Below, piece by piece: positions 55,878-64,000 of a stretch of DNA of 64,000 nt; position 1 is the first letter of the stretch, and the number at the start of each line of letters is the position of its first letter. A program made the translations under genes and the position numbers. The notes under the pieces are model-generated. The model made no database searches, was not told where the DNA came from, and saw only the letters and a program-made list of their open reading frames with translations. The DNA comes from Lewinellaceae bacterium (GTDB taxonomy: Bacteria; Bacteroidota; Bacteroidia; Chitinophagales; Saprospiraceae), in NCBI GenBank assembly GCA_020636195.1, contig JACJYH010000004.1, positions 248,001-312,000 on the forward strand, read 5' to 3'.

Positions 55878-58800
55878 TTATTTTCCGTGGCACTGCTTGA
55901 ATTTCTTGCCACTTCCACATGGACAAGGATCATTTCTGCCTATTTTTGTTTCAGTTCTCTTGATTGTGGAAACTTTCTCTGGTTTATTGGAGACATTAGT
56001 GGCTGCCTCCTTCATGGCTTCCTCTTCCTTGCTGGTTCGTATCTTGCTTAAGTCTGTTTTCTGAACCCCAGCTTCCTGAACTCTTTCTTGCAATACAATT
56101 TTACCATTCAATAGATAGGTAGAAACATCCTTATTTATTTTGTAAATCAATTCTTCAAACAATCCATAGGCTTCGATTTTATACTTTACTAATGGATCTT
56201 TTTGTTCAAATGATGCAGCTTGAACTGAATCTTTCAATTCATCCATATTTCGCAAGTGTTCCTTCCAATGGTCATCCAAAATAGCCAATGTGATGGTTTT
56301 TTCGATATCCTTCATTATGGATTCTCCATTGCTATCGACCGCATTCTTCAAATCAGCAGCGATTGGTAATGGATTCAATCTTCCATCAGTATATGGAATG
56401 GCAATTCTTTTGTACCTATTGCCTTCTTGCTCAAACACTTGTTTTATTGTAGGTAGTAAAATCTGGGTAATTTGAGCAGATTTATTATGGTAATGGGTCA
56501 ACACTGCATTCAAGGTTCTATCGATCAATTCTTCTGTCGATGTACTTTTAAAAGATTCCGGTGTTAGTTCGGGATCTATACCTAACGACGTCAAACAATC
56601 AAATCTGAATGCTTCGTAATCATTAGAAGGTTTGTGAATCGCTACGATGTGCTCAACGGCTCCAATAAACATATTATTGATGTCCACAGAGAGACGATCA
56701 CCATGCAATGCGTGATTTCTCTTGCGGTAGATGGCTTCACGCTGAATGTTCATGACATCATCATATTCTAGAAGTCGCTTACGAATACCAAAGTTATTCT
56801 CTTCTACCTTTTTTTGGGCTCTTTCTATAGACTTAGTCACCATACTATGTTGGATCACTTCTCCATCTTTATGTCCCATTTTATCCATAATTCCGGCTAT
56901 TCTCTCTGACTGGAAGAGACGCATCAAGTTGTCTTCCAATGACACATAAAACTGGGATGAGCCTGGATCTCCCTGTCTTCCGGAACGACCTCTCAACTGT
57001 CTGTCCACTCTTCGAGAATCATGCCTTTCGGTGGCGATTATGGCCAATCCACCTGCTGTTTTTACTTCAGGAGTCAGCTTTATATCGGTACCACGACCAG
57101 CCATGTTGGTTGCTATGGTCACACTAGATGGTCTTCCTGCCTCTGCAACAACTTCAGCTTCCCTCTGGTGTTGCTTTGCATTCAATACATTGTGCTTTAT
57201 GCCTCTTAGATTCAGCATCCTGGACAGCAACTCCGATATTTCAACTGAAGTAGTACCGACTAAAACTGGCCTTCCTTTTGATGTAAGATTATTGATTTCA
57301 TCTATGACAGCATTGAATTTCTCTCTTGCTGTTTTAAATACCAAATCTTCTTTATCTTGTCTGACTATCGGTTTATTTGTAGGTATAACAACAACATCCA
57401 ATTTGTAAATTTCCCACAATTCACTTGCTTCTGTTTCAGCTGTACCTGTCATCCCGGACAGTTTATGATACATCCTGAAATAATTTTGAAGGGTTATAGT
57501 CGCATAGGTTTGGGTGATATCGCCGACCTTTACGCCTTCTTTTGCTTCCAAGGCTTGATGCAATCCATCAGAATACCTTCGCCCTTCCATCATCCTACCA
57601 GTCTGCTCATCAACGATTTTAACTTCTTCATTGATGACCACGTATTCTTGATCTTTATCGAATAGGGTATAAGCCTTTAAGAGTTGACTAGTGGCATGCA
57701 AACGCCTAGATTTCAACGAATAGTCTTGAATGAGTTCGTCTTTTTCATTAGTCAGTTGAATATTTTCGGCAACTTCTCTTGCAGATAAAGCTTGAATCTG
57801 ATTTGTGATATCGGGCATGACGAAGAAATTAGGATCGTTTTCGCCCATTGATAAATAATCGATACCTTTTTCAGTCAGTTCAACGTTTCTGTTTTTCTCA
57901 TCAATGGTAAAATAAAGTGGTTCATCAGCGATGTGCATGTGTTTGCTTTGCTCCTGCATGTAAAAGTTCTCTGTCTTTTGCAAGATGACTTTTATACCTT
58001 CTTCGCTCAAAAACTTGATCAAAGGTCTATATTTCGGCAATGCACGGTAAACTCTAAAAAGAGATAGTCCACCTTCGCCTTCTTGGTGACCGGTATGACC
58101 TTCTTTGATGAGTTTTTTCGCTTCGGCCAATAATTCTGTGGTTAGCTGTCTTTGGACATTAAAAAGTTTTTCGATTTTGGGTTTGAGTTCTATATACTCT
58201 TGTTCTTCCAAACCTTGTGGCACAGGGCCTGAAATAATCAATGGTGTACGTGCATCATCTATTAATACAGAATCCACTTCATCCACCATAGCAAAATGAT
58301 GTTTCTTCTGCACCAATTCATCAGACTCTCGCACCATATTATCTCTTAGATAGTCGAATCCAAATTCATTATTGGTTCCATAGGTAATATCACAACGGTA
58401 AGCGGCAATTCTTTCTGGTGAATGCGGACGGTATTTGTCTATGCAGTCTATAGTAAGTAATAAAAATTGTAAAATTGGGCCAATCCATTCACTATCCCTA
58501 CGTGCCAAGTAGTCGTTCACAGTAATGACATGCACACCTTGCCCTGATAAACCATTTAGGTAGGCTGGAAGCGTCGCCACTAGTGTTTTACCTTCACCCG
58601 TTGCCATTTCAGCAATCTTACCTTCATGCAATACCATTCCTCCAATAAGCTGCACATCATAATGCAGCATATCCCAAGTGATATCTCCACCGGCAGCTAC
58701 CCATGAATTCTTGTATTTGGCTTTTTCTCCGTCTATGAGAATATAGTCCTTTGATACAGCCAAATCTCTGTCATGTGTTGTGGCTGTAACTTCAAGGAAA

Positions 58801-59171
58801 GCATTGTCCTTGAACCTTCTCGCAGTTTCTTTTACGACGGCAAAGGCTTCGGGTAAAATGTTCTTTAGGACTTCCTCCAAGGATGCATTTCTTTCTTTTT
58901 GGAGCTTATCTATTTCGTTGAAAATGTTCTCTTTTTCATAAAAGTCTTCAATGGACTCGGCTTGCTGCTTATGTTTTTCGATATCTGCATCAATAGGTGC
59001 CAGATATTGTGCAATTCTATCTTTGAATTCTGTAGTTTTATTTCTCAGTTGGTCATTGGACAATGACTTATAGGACTCAAAATGCTCGTTTATTTTAATG
59101 ACGTTACCTTGATACCCTTTGATTTCTCTATCGTGCTTAGACCCGAATAGATTTTTTATTATATTTAGCAT
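55878..59171 (-). CDS. secA: Preprotein translocase ATPase SecA
   Basis: A 1097-residue motor of the Sec pathway, longer than the roughly 900-residue E. coli protein, as usual for Bacteroidota because of insertions. Visible features are Walker A in MATGEGKTLVATLPAY, DEVDSVLIDDARTPLIISGP, the preprotein cross-linking region, TDIKLTPEV and RQLRGRSGRQGDPGSSQFYVS of the second motor domain, and a helical wing/scaffold domain. The last residues form the zinc-binding SecB/ribosome tail CPCGSGKKFKQCHGK (C1083, C1085, C1094, H1095). The ATG at 59171 fits the family N-terminus (MLNIIKNLFGSKHDREI). It is first in a minus-strand cluster with ribD and nth. Confidence 0.98.
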   Translation of the reverse strand: MLNIIKNLFGSKHDREIKGYQGNVIKINEHFESYKSLSNDQLRNKTTEFKDRIAQYLAPIDADIEKHKQQAESIEDFYEKENIFNEIDKLQKERNASLEEVLKNILPEAFAVVKETARRFKDNAFLEVTATTHDRDLAVSKDYILIDGEKAKYKNSWVAAGGDITWDMLHYDVQLIGGMVLHEGKIAEMATGEGKTLVATLPAYLNGLSGQGVHVITVNDYLARRDSEWIGPILQFLLLTIDCIDKYRPHSPERIAAYRCDITYGTNNEFGFDYLRDNMVRESDELVQKKHHFAMVDEVDSVLIDDARTPLIISGPVPQGLEEQEYIELKPKIEKLFNVQRQLTTELLAEAKKLIKEGHTGHQEGEGGLSLFRVYRALPKYRPLIKFLSEEGIKVILQKTENFYMQEQSKHMHIADEPLYFTIDEKNRNVELTEKGIDYLSMGENDPNFFVMPDITNQIQALSAREVAENIQLTNEKDELIQDYSLKSRRLHATSQLLKAYTLFDKDQEYVVINEEVKIVDEQTGRMMEGRRYSDGLHQALEAKEGVKVGDITQTYATITLQNYFRMYHKLSGMTGTAETEASELWEIYKLDVVVIPTNKPIVRQDKEDLVFKTAREKFNAVIDEINNLTSKGRPVLVGTTSVEISELLSRMLNLRGIKHNVLNAKQHQREAEVVAEAGRPSSVTIATNMAGRGTDIKLTPEVKTAGGLAIIATERHDSRRVDRQLRGRSGRQGDPGSSQFYVSLEDNLMRLFQSERIAGIMDKMGHKDGEVIQHSMVTKSIERAQKKVEENNFGIRKRLLEYDDVMNIQREAIYRKRNHALHGDRLSVDINNMFIGAVEHIVAIHKPSNDYEAFRFDCLTSLGIDPELTPESFKSTSTEELIDRTLNAVLTHYHNKSAQITQILLPTIKQVFEQEGNRYKRIAIPYTDGRLNPLPIAADLKNAVDSNGESIMKDIEKTITLAILDDHWKEHLRNMDELKDSVQAASFEQKDPLVKYKIEAYGLFEELIYKINKDVSTYLLNGKIVLQERVQEAGVQKTDLSKIRTSKEEEAMKEAATNVSNKPEKVSTIKRTETKIGRNDPCPCGSGKKFKQCHGK

Positions 59172-59726
59172 TTATGAAAAGAATGATTAATTGAATAATG
59201 TAATAAGTGCAATTTAAAGTCTGCAAAGATAATTATAAATTGACTCATTTGGATAGTTGTCAAAAATTAACCTGTCGGCAAAGATGATTACAAGTGTATT
59301 TTAGCATTCCAAAAGTATTCCTACAAAGCAAAATTGACAAATTGACGTGTATTTTAAATTTTAGTGAAACAATGTCAGTGGCTTCACTTCAGACTACTAT
59401 AAAATGTCATACATTCTTATAAAATGGTATATGAAACAATTGCATCACCAAGTAAGGGTAATTTTCAAAGGGTTTATATTTTATTTAAATTTAAATTAAC
59501 TAATTCTTAAATCTGAAAGTACTTGATTGTGAATAAGAAAGAAGGGACGCATAATTTCAATATGTAAAACGTGTAAAATTTAAGGGTAAAGAAGGGGGTA
59601 AATGTTATATTATAATAAAAAGTTATGGTATCATTTTTGGCATTGGTACAGTGAAATTGCAGTAATCAAAAGTGATTTAACAATTTGACGACATATAATA
59701 ATAACCGAATACAAACTCATTATTTT
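59172..59726. other. Non-coding gap upstream of secA
   Basis: About 555 AT-rich bases with stops in every frame. It should hold the secA promoter on the minus strand and a promoter for the small ORF that follows. No RNA family, repeat or further gene was recognised. Confidence 0.45.
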
Positions 59727-59834
59727 ATGGTATCTAAAGACGAAATGTTGTTTAGTGACATGCGGGTTGTTATTGCATTAGTTTTGCTGGTTTCAATGAT
59801 ATCCATCATGCTAAGTCAATTCCAAGCATCCTAA
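59727..59834 (+). CDS. 35-residue single-pass membrane micro-protein
   Basis: ATG at 59727 to TAA at 59832 encodes MVSKDEMLFSDMRVV, then a hydrophobic stretch IALVLLVSMISIMLS (about residues 16-30), ending QFQAS. The layout is a short charged N-terminus and one membrane segment. A strong rho-independent terminator begins 18 bases after the stop, and no other gene needs it because corA starts downstream of it and secA is transcribed away. That combination supports a real short transcript. No known family is recognised. Confidence 0.6.
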   Translation: MVSKDEMLFSDMRVVIALVLLVSMISIMLSQFQAS

Positions 59835-59851
59835 TAACATATGGAGACCTT

Positions 59852-59895
59852 TTAAAGCCCATCGCCATTTACTGCATGGGCTTTAATTTTTTTTT
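59852..59895 (+). terminator. Rho-independent terminator after the micro-protein
   Basis: TTAAAGCCCAT (59852-59862) pairs with ATGGGCTTTAA (59876-59886), an 11-bp stem followed by nine T residues. It is clearly plus-strand oriented. Confidence 0.9.
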
Positions 59896-59921
59896 GCAGA
59901 TATCAAGTTAGTAATTTTTGT

Positions 59922-59929
59922 TACCTTTG
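59922..59929 (+). promoter_or_regulatory. Candidate -7 element for corA
   Basis: TACCTTTG matches TAnnTTTG and lies 45 bases before the ATG at 59974. It overlaps an in-frame GTG (59929), which argues against that GTG being the start. Confidence 0.5.
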
Positions 59930-59973
59930 TGTATCCGGTTTATTTATCCATTCACCGTATCCTTTTCCGATTT

Positions 59974-60918
59974 ATGATCCAATACATCGATAAAATTCAA
60001 GGTTTAATAAAGGAAGTTGATGGAGCAGAGAATGCTCCATGGATAAATGTATATCCTCCATTTGAACATAAAGAATTGGATCAATTGGCTAAAACTCTGG
60101 ATATCCCTTTGGATTTCCTAACTGATTCAATTGACGTAGATGAAAGGTCACGTTTTGAAAAAGACGAAGAGAACATCCTCATTTTGATCAACAGTCCTGT
60201 TCTAAACGACGAGGGAAAAGACAGTGAAGCCATCTATATTACGATTCCCATAGGTATCATCATCACACCATTACATATCATCACTATCTGTTCTGATGAC
60301 AATCCAATCCTAGATAATTTTTTTGGCAACAAAGTAAAAGGGTTTAATCCAAAGGATAAAAAATTGTTTGTACTTCAGATTTTTGAGCAAAACGTATATC
60401 GCTTTTTGGAATGCTTGAAAAAACTCAATTTAAAACGAAATCTGATTGAACAGGAGTTGTACCATTCTTCAAGGAACTCTGAGCTACAACAATTATTGAG
60501 AATTGAGAAAAGTTTGGTGTATTTTGTTTCTTCATTGAGTACCAATGAATTATTGAAAATGAAAATGAAGAGAATAGATTTGCTGAAATTGGAGGATGAT
60601 CATGAATTTGTAGATTTGTTTGAAGATATTATCATTGATAATTCTCAGGCGTTGGAAATGTCCAATGTATATACAAATATCTTGAGCGGTACTATGGAAG
60701 CCTATGCGTCCATTGTTTCAAATAATCTCAATGTCATCATTCATAGATTGACCATGGTTACCATCATTTTACTGGTACCAAGTATGGTTGCCTCCTTCTA
60801 TGGTATGAACATCAAGTTTTTACCATTTCAGAATAGTCCATTTGCATTTCCATTGATTATTTTAGGTTCCTTGATTTTGGGATATGCATTGGTCAACTAT
60901 TATTCTAACAAAGAATAA
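59974..60918 (+). CDS. corA: CorA-type magnesium/divalent cation transporter
   Basis: From the ATG at 59974 the product is 314 residues. The long cytoplasmic funnel domain (1-250) includes EVDGAENAPWINVYPP at its start and extended helices near 130-250. Two C-terminal membrane segments carry the family signature YGMN (GMN at 277-279), followed by a short loop with KFLPFQNSPF and the second segment. CorA forms a pentameric channel for Mg2+ or Co2+. The upstream GTG at 59929 is inside the promoter element and is rejected as the start. Its stop is one base from the convergent rhomboid gene. Confidence 0.93.
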   Translation: MIQYIDKIQGLIKEVDGAENAPWINVYPPFEHKELDQLAKTLDIPLDFLTDSIDVDERSRFEKDEENILILINSPVLNDEGKDSEAIYITIPIGIIITPLHIITICSDDNPILDNFFGNKVKGFNPKDKKLFVLQIFEQNVYRFLECLKKLNLKRNLIEQELYHSSRNSELQQLLRIEKSLVYFVSSLSTNELLKMKMKRIDLLKLEDDHEFVDLFEDIIIDNSQALEMSNVYTNILSGTMEAYASIVSNNLNVIIHRLTMVTIILLVPSMVASFYGMNIKFLPFQNSPFAFPLIILGSLILGYALVNYYSNKE

Positions 60919-60919
60919 A

Positions 60920-61540
60920 CTATAAAGGGAAATCGTTGACAAATTTATGAATGAAAATTCTAATTGCTTCAGGAGATAAGATAATAAAACTGAGTAATCC
61001 GGCTACAGCGCCGAAAAAATGCCCATAATGGTCTATGTTGTCTCTATTTTTATCTGCAGCCCAACTTGAATACCACAAGTAGAGAATTCCAAAAAGTATC
61101 GCCGGAATCGGTATTGCAAAGAAGACATATAATAGCTCCCAAGGATTAAGTAAAATAAAAATGAATACCAATCCAGTCACTGCGCCGGATGCACCTACAC
61201 TCGAAAAATGTGGAGAATTGCGGTATTTATAGTATGTAGGAATATTAGCCATGACCATGATGAGAAAGTACAAGATAATGTAAATCCATGATCCATACAC
61301 GGGGTTTTTCATTGTAATATAGGATTCTACATACCTGCCAAACAAATATAGGACATACATATTTATAAATAAATGCATCTCATCACCATGTAATAATCCG
61401 CCTGTAAGCCATCTGTAATAACTTTTGTCTCTTTGTTCAGCGAAAGGATAATGTTTTAAATTATTGAAAATATCGTGTTGACTAAATGCTACCAAAGACA
61501 CCAATGAGGTTAAAACAATGATAATGAGGGTGGCTGACAT
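60920..61540 (-). CDS. Rhomboid-family intramembrane serine protease
   Basis: A 206-residue six-helix membrane protease. The active-site serine S118 is in GASGA, the partner histidine H174 is in DHYGHFFGAVAG, and the loop residues H56 and N60 are in HLFINM. Rhomboids cut transmembrane helices in the membrane plane; some Bacteroidota ones are linked to processing of surface proteins, but the substrate here is unknown. It starts at an ATG and converges with corA across a single base. Confidence 0.93.
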   Translation of the reverse strand: MSATLIIIVLTSLVSLVAFSQHDIFNNLKHYPFAEQRDKSYYRWLTGGLLHGDEMHLFINMYVLYLFGRYVESYITMKNPVYGSWIYIILYFLIMVMANIPTYYKYRNSPHFSSVGASGAVTGLVFIFILLNPWELLYVFFAIPIPAILFGILYLWYSSWAADKNRDNIDHYGHFFGAVAGLLSFIILSPEAIRIFIHKFVNDFPL

Positions 61541-61593
61541 ATTTTTGATTTTAAAATGTAAATGTAGTATTTAATTTCTCAAACAAAAGTTCA

Positions 61594-61645
61594 AATCACT
61601 ATAAAAAATTGGCGCCATGATGAAAATTGATTCACCATGGCGCCA
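61594..61645 (-). terminator. Minus-strand rho-independent terminator
   Basis: TGGCGCCATG (61610-61619) pairs with CATGGCGCCA (61636-61645) in a perfect 10-bp stem. Read on the minus strand it is followed by ATTTTTTATAG. It serves the large T9SS gene ending at 61668. Confidence 0.85.
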
Positions 61646-61667
61646 CACAAAGTTTAATGAAAAAGCA

Positions 61668-64000
61668 TTATTTTCTCACTACAATTTTTTGATGTAGATT
61701 GTATTTCTTTAGGTAAAGTATATATACACCGCTGTTGATCTCTGAAAGATCGACTACCGCATCATGCTCAAATTTACCTTCTAAAGCTACATTTCCATTA
61801 ATACCCAATAATGAATAATCGACTCCCAAAAGATCTTTAGAAGATTTTATGGTGATTTTGTCATATGCCGGATTAGGATATATTTTGAAATCGCTAGAAA
61901 AGTCAGACGTGGCTGAAATGAAATCATCGACCACAATTTCATACTTTTGTGAGACACACAAACGAGAATCCACTATCACCACAGAATATAATCCATTTTC
62001 AGTGATTGTGATTTCTGATGCTTTTTGGCCGGTATTCCAAATGAATGCATATGGAGCTGTACCACCTTGACCTAAAATCTCTAATGTATGCGTGCTTGGA
62101 TTATAAGTGAGATTACCTTCGATTTTTGATGGAGACACTACATTAAAGTCATGTTGGATTGATAATCCTGCTATCAAATCGGTCACTGTCAACTGATAAT
62201 TTCCATCAGCTAATCCCGAGATATGTGCATTTGTGCTTCCATTTGACCACGCATAACTAAACTGTCCTGTTCCTCCTGATACATTTGGATTTATAAGACC
62301 GTCATTTTCACCATAACAATTGGAAGGTCTGATTTCAGGACTTAACTCAAGTGGTGATAAAATATCCACGTGCAACGGTTGTGCGTCAATATGGATTTCT
62401 TTGAGTGTTTCATCTGAAGACAGCATAGGAAGTGGATAATCATTGAAAACAACACTTGCGAAATTTCCTACTTGACCGATGACTTCAAATTCTAATGTGA
62501 ACAAACTATTCCCTTCCACAATATCTATACCATCGATACTACCATCAGCCCAAGTAAATGTGATCACGTCATCACCGTACTTCATAGGTCTAGCAAAATT
62601 ATCGGTGCCCAATGAAGGCAATCCAAAATGGCTAATACCCGTAAATTTAAGGGTAGCAGGGTCAAAATGGATGCTGCCTTCCATCGAAGTCAACCCTTCA
62701 AATTGATGTGCTTTGATAGGCATATGAACGACTCCATCAGGTGTTGCGTAGATTTGAGCCGGATATAACTTCAAACTGTCTGACGTAATTCTTGTATGAG
62801 GATCATCTCCAAACGAGCTTGCACCTGCATCATTGGTTTCATTCATGTCTCCAACTTTTATACCATAGAAATCCAAATTTTGGACATTTGATGCAATCTG
62901 AGAAATTGAAACCGCCTCAGGAAATGCCTCAGTGAGCGGATTTGTTGTGGTGAAGGTGAAAGATTTTGGTATGAATCTCCATGATGTATTATTAGGGAAA
63001 GACTCTATCATTCTCAATTGCATTTGCTGCATCGCTACAATATCCAGTCCATTAACCAAACCGTCTCTATTCACATCTCCAGCTATCAAGTAGTATGGAT
63101 CTGTGATTGGTTGTACTTGTAATACATGTCTTTGAAGTACTACAATGTCCAAGGCATTGATACCATTGTAAGGATCATTATCCTTGAATGGGAAAACTTG
63201 CACATCAGAATGATAAGTTACATTACCAATAGAGTAATCACCAGACACATTTGACTTCACAGAATCCTGCATATCGCCTGATACATGTACCTCCGTATTT
63301 ACGATTGGTCTTTTATTATGGTGTGTTTCCAAATTACCGGAAACCAATAACATTGAAGGGATTGGGTCAATGCAAATATTGCCGGAAGATGTCTGTACAT
63401 TAAGTCTTTGCATTGATGCATTGAATGCTTCAATTTTTACAGGATCATCGCTGAAGAACACGTTGACAGGTACAGTAGATTCTTCCTTAATAGATGCTCT
63501 TATAAAGAACAATGTGGCGTCATCATCTAAAGTTTTACCTGTAGGACTTGACCATAAGAATCTTATGTGGTCATCAGCAATAAATTGATTATAACCTGAT
63601 TGAATAGCAGGATTAACCTGTTCAATAGCTTTAAAATGCACTTTTGACACATTGTTATTACGTATGGTAAAGTTACATGTCAAAACATCATCAAAATCTG
63701 CAACTCTCACAGGTATGATGACATCGGTTCCCACCATTCCACACGTCGTTTCAGGAATATAAAATGAGCAATCATGGCCTTTGGTGATCTCAATAGAGTG
63801 GCAGATTTGTGCACTTCCACAGGTATTTGTGGCAGTCAAACAAACATTATAAGTACCCTGACTAAATGAAGCTGTTGGGTTAGTTGTTTCATGTGTGCTG
63901 CCTGATACAGGTAAACCGCCATTGAAATTCCACGAATAAGAATTGGCATTAGTGGTTGTATTTGTGAAAAAGACTAAATCTCCTGACACATTAAAGGTAA
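61668..64000 (-). CDS. T9SS-secreted PKD/dockerin/cohesin-like protein, N-terminus beyond the window
   Basis: At least 777 residues are visible and the frame stays open to base 64000, so the real start lies further upstream; the GTG at 63989 is internal. Visible domains in order: a PKD-type domain (NSYSWNFNGG, then YNVCLTATNTCG), an Ig/cohesin-like segment (CSFYIPETTCGMVGTDVIIP), a carboxypeptidase-D-like unit, a dockerin-like segment with GDVNRDGLVNGLDIVAMQ, a second cohesin-like domain (VVHMPIKAHQFEGLTSMEGS), a SprB-like repeat (CYGENDGLINPNVSGGTG), and a T9SS type A sorting domain (FKIYPNPAYDKITI). Arrangement is very like that of the giant protein at 10639. Surface or extracellular role. 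Confidence 0.85.
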   Translation of the reverse strand, partial: TFNVSGDLVFFTNTTTNANSYSWNFNGGLPVSGSTHETTNPTASFSQGTYNVCLTATNTCGSAQICHSIEITKGHDCSFYIPETTCGMVGTDVIIPVRVADFDDVLTCNFTIRNNNVSKVHFKAIEQVNPAIQSGYNQFIADDHIRFLWSSPTGKTLDDDATLFFIRASIKEESTVPVNVFFSDDPVKIEAFNASMQRLNVQTSSGNICIDPIPSMLLVSGNLETHHNKRPIVNTEVHVSGDMQDSVKSNVSGDYSIGNVTYHSDVQVFPFKDNDPYNGINALDIVVLQRHVLQVQPITDPYYLIAGDVNRDGLVNGLDIVAMQQMQLRMIESFPNNTSWRFIPKSFTFTTTNPLTEAFPEAVSISQIASNVQNLDFYGIKVGDMNETNDAGASSFGDDPHTRITSDSLKLYPAQIYATPDGVVHMPIKAHQFEGLTSMEGSIHFDPATLKFTGISHFGLPSLGTDNFARPMKYGDDVITFTWADGSIDGIDIVEGNSLFTLEFEVIGQVGNFASVVFNDYPLPMLSSDETLKEIHIDAQPLHVDILSPLELSPEIRPSNCYGENDGLINPNVSGGTGQFSYAWSNGSTNAHISGLADGNYQLTVTDLIAGLSIQHDFNVVSPSKIEGNLTYNPSTHTLEILGQGGTAPYAFIWNTGQKASEITITENGLYSVVIVDSRLCVSQKYEIVVDDFISATSDFSSDFKIYPNPAYDKITIKSSKDLLGVDYSLLGINGNVALEGKFEHDAVVDLSEINSGVYILYLKKYNLHQKIVVRK

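Noticed and set aside
59929..59973. GTG start for corA
   Set aside because: The codon overlaps the TACCTTTG promoter element, so it would not be transcribed; the ATG at 59974 is used instead.

Overview
The window looks like a chromosomal segment of a Bacteroidota bacterium, most likely from the Saprospiria/Saprospiraceae side of the phylum. This is inferred from AT-rich DNA, promoters of the TTTG / TAnnTTTG type, weak Shine-Dalgarno sequences, several TTG starts, very large cysteine-containing secreted proteins ending in type IX secretion (T9SS) sorting domains, a TonB-dependent receptor with a carboxypeptidase-D-like N-terminus, and an SLC45-like maltose-type transporter. No rRNA, tRNA, CRISPR array or insertion sequence was recognised.

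Layout. 1-2403: two overlapping lipoprotein genes of polysaccharide-degradation type (beta-helix protein, DUF4861-like). 2680-10450: an NtrC-type regulator lacking its DNA-binding domain, a LOG-family protein, then carA, eno, an FtsB/DivIC-like protein, sucD and an OstA/LptA-like protein. 10639-24153: one 4504-residue secreted metzincin-type protein with three 531-bp tandem repeats, HYR-like modules, dockerin, cohesin-like domain and T9SS signal. 24295-33190: a LytTR regulator, fmt, OmpA-SPOR and LysM envelope proteins, kdsB, an aminotransferase, a TonB receptor and a phosphodiesterase. 33191-36497: a non-coding stretch with two perfect DnaA boxes ahead of dnaB, a degenerate pseudouridine-synthase paralogue and a structured intergenic region with a possible micro-ORF. 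36498-46078: an unknown helical protein, a second T9SS protein, an alpha-glucan pair (GH13 enzyme and sugar transporter), coaD and pruA. 46143-53737: YceI, then a divergently arranged signalling island (CBS protein, response regulator-Crp fusion, FixL-like PAS kinase | CBS protein, Usp fusion), followed by trxB and fba. 53819-61540: a small lipoprotein, nth-ribD-secA on the minus strand, a 35-residue membrane micro-protein with its own terminator, corA and a rhomboid protease. 61668-64000: a third T9SS/dockerin/cohesin-like protein, cut by the window edge.

Most genes are housekeeping. The most interesting part is 46912-51569. The kinase PAS domain aligns without gaps to the haem pocket of rhizobial FixL (His and Arg 20 residues apart, plus the three hydrophobic pocket residues). 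Its neighbour is a receiver fused to a Crp/Fnr regulator, a FixJ/FixK-like merger. The divergent promoter carries a TGA-N6-TCA palindrome, and the divergent genes encode a CBS protein and a Usp protein fused to a cysteine-less thioredoxin-like domain. I infer an oxygen- or redox-responsive regulatory module.

Other oddities are a pseudouridine-synthase fold that has lost its catalytic Asp, a sigma-54 activator without a helix-turn-helix, an endonuclease III with a broken iron-sulfur motif, and strong within-gene codon heterogeneity in the giant secreted gene.
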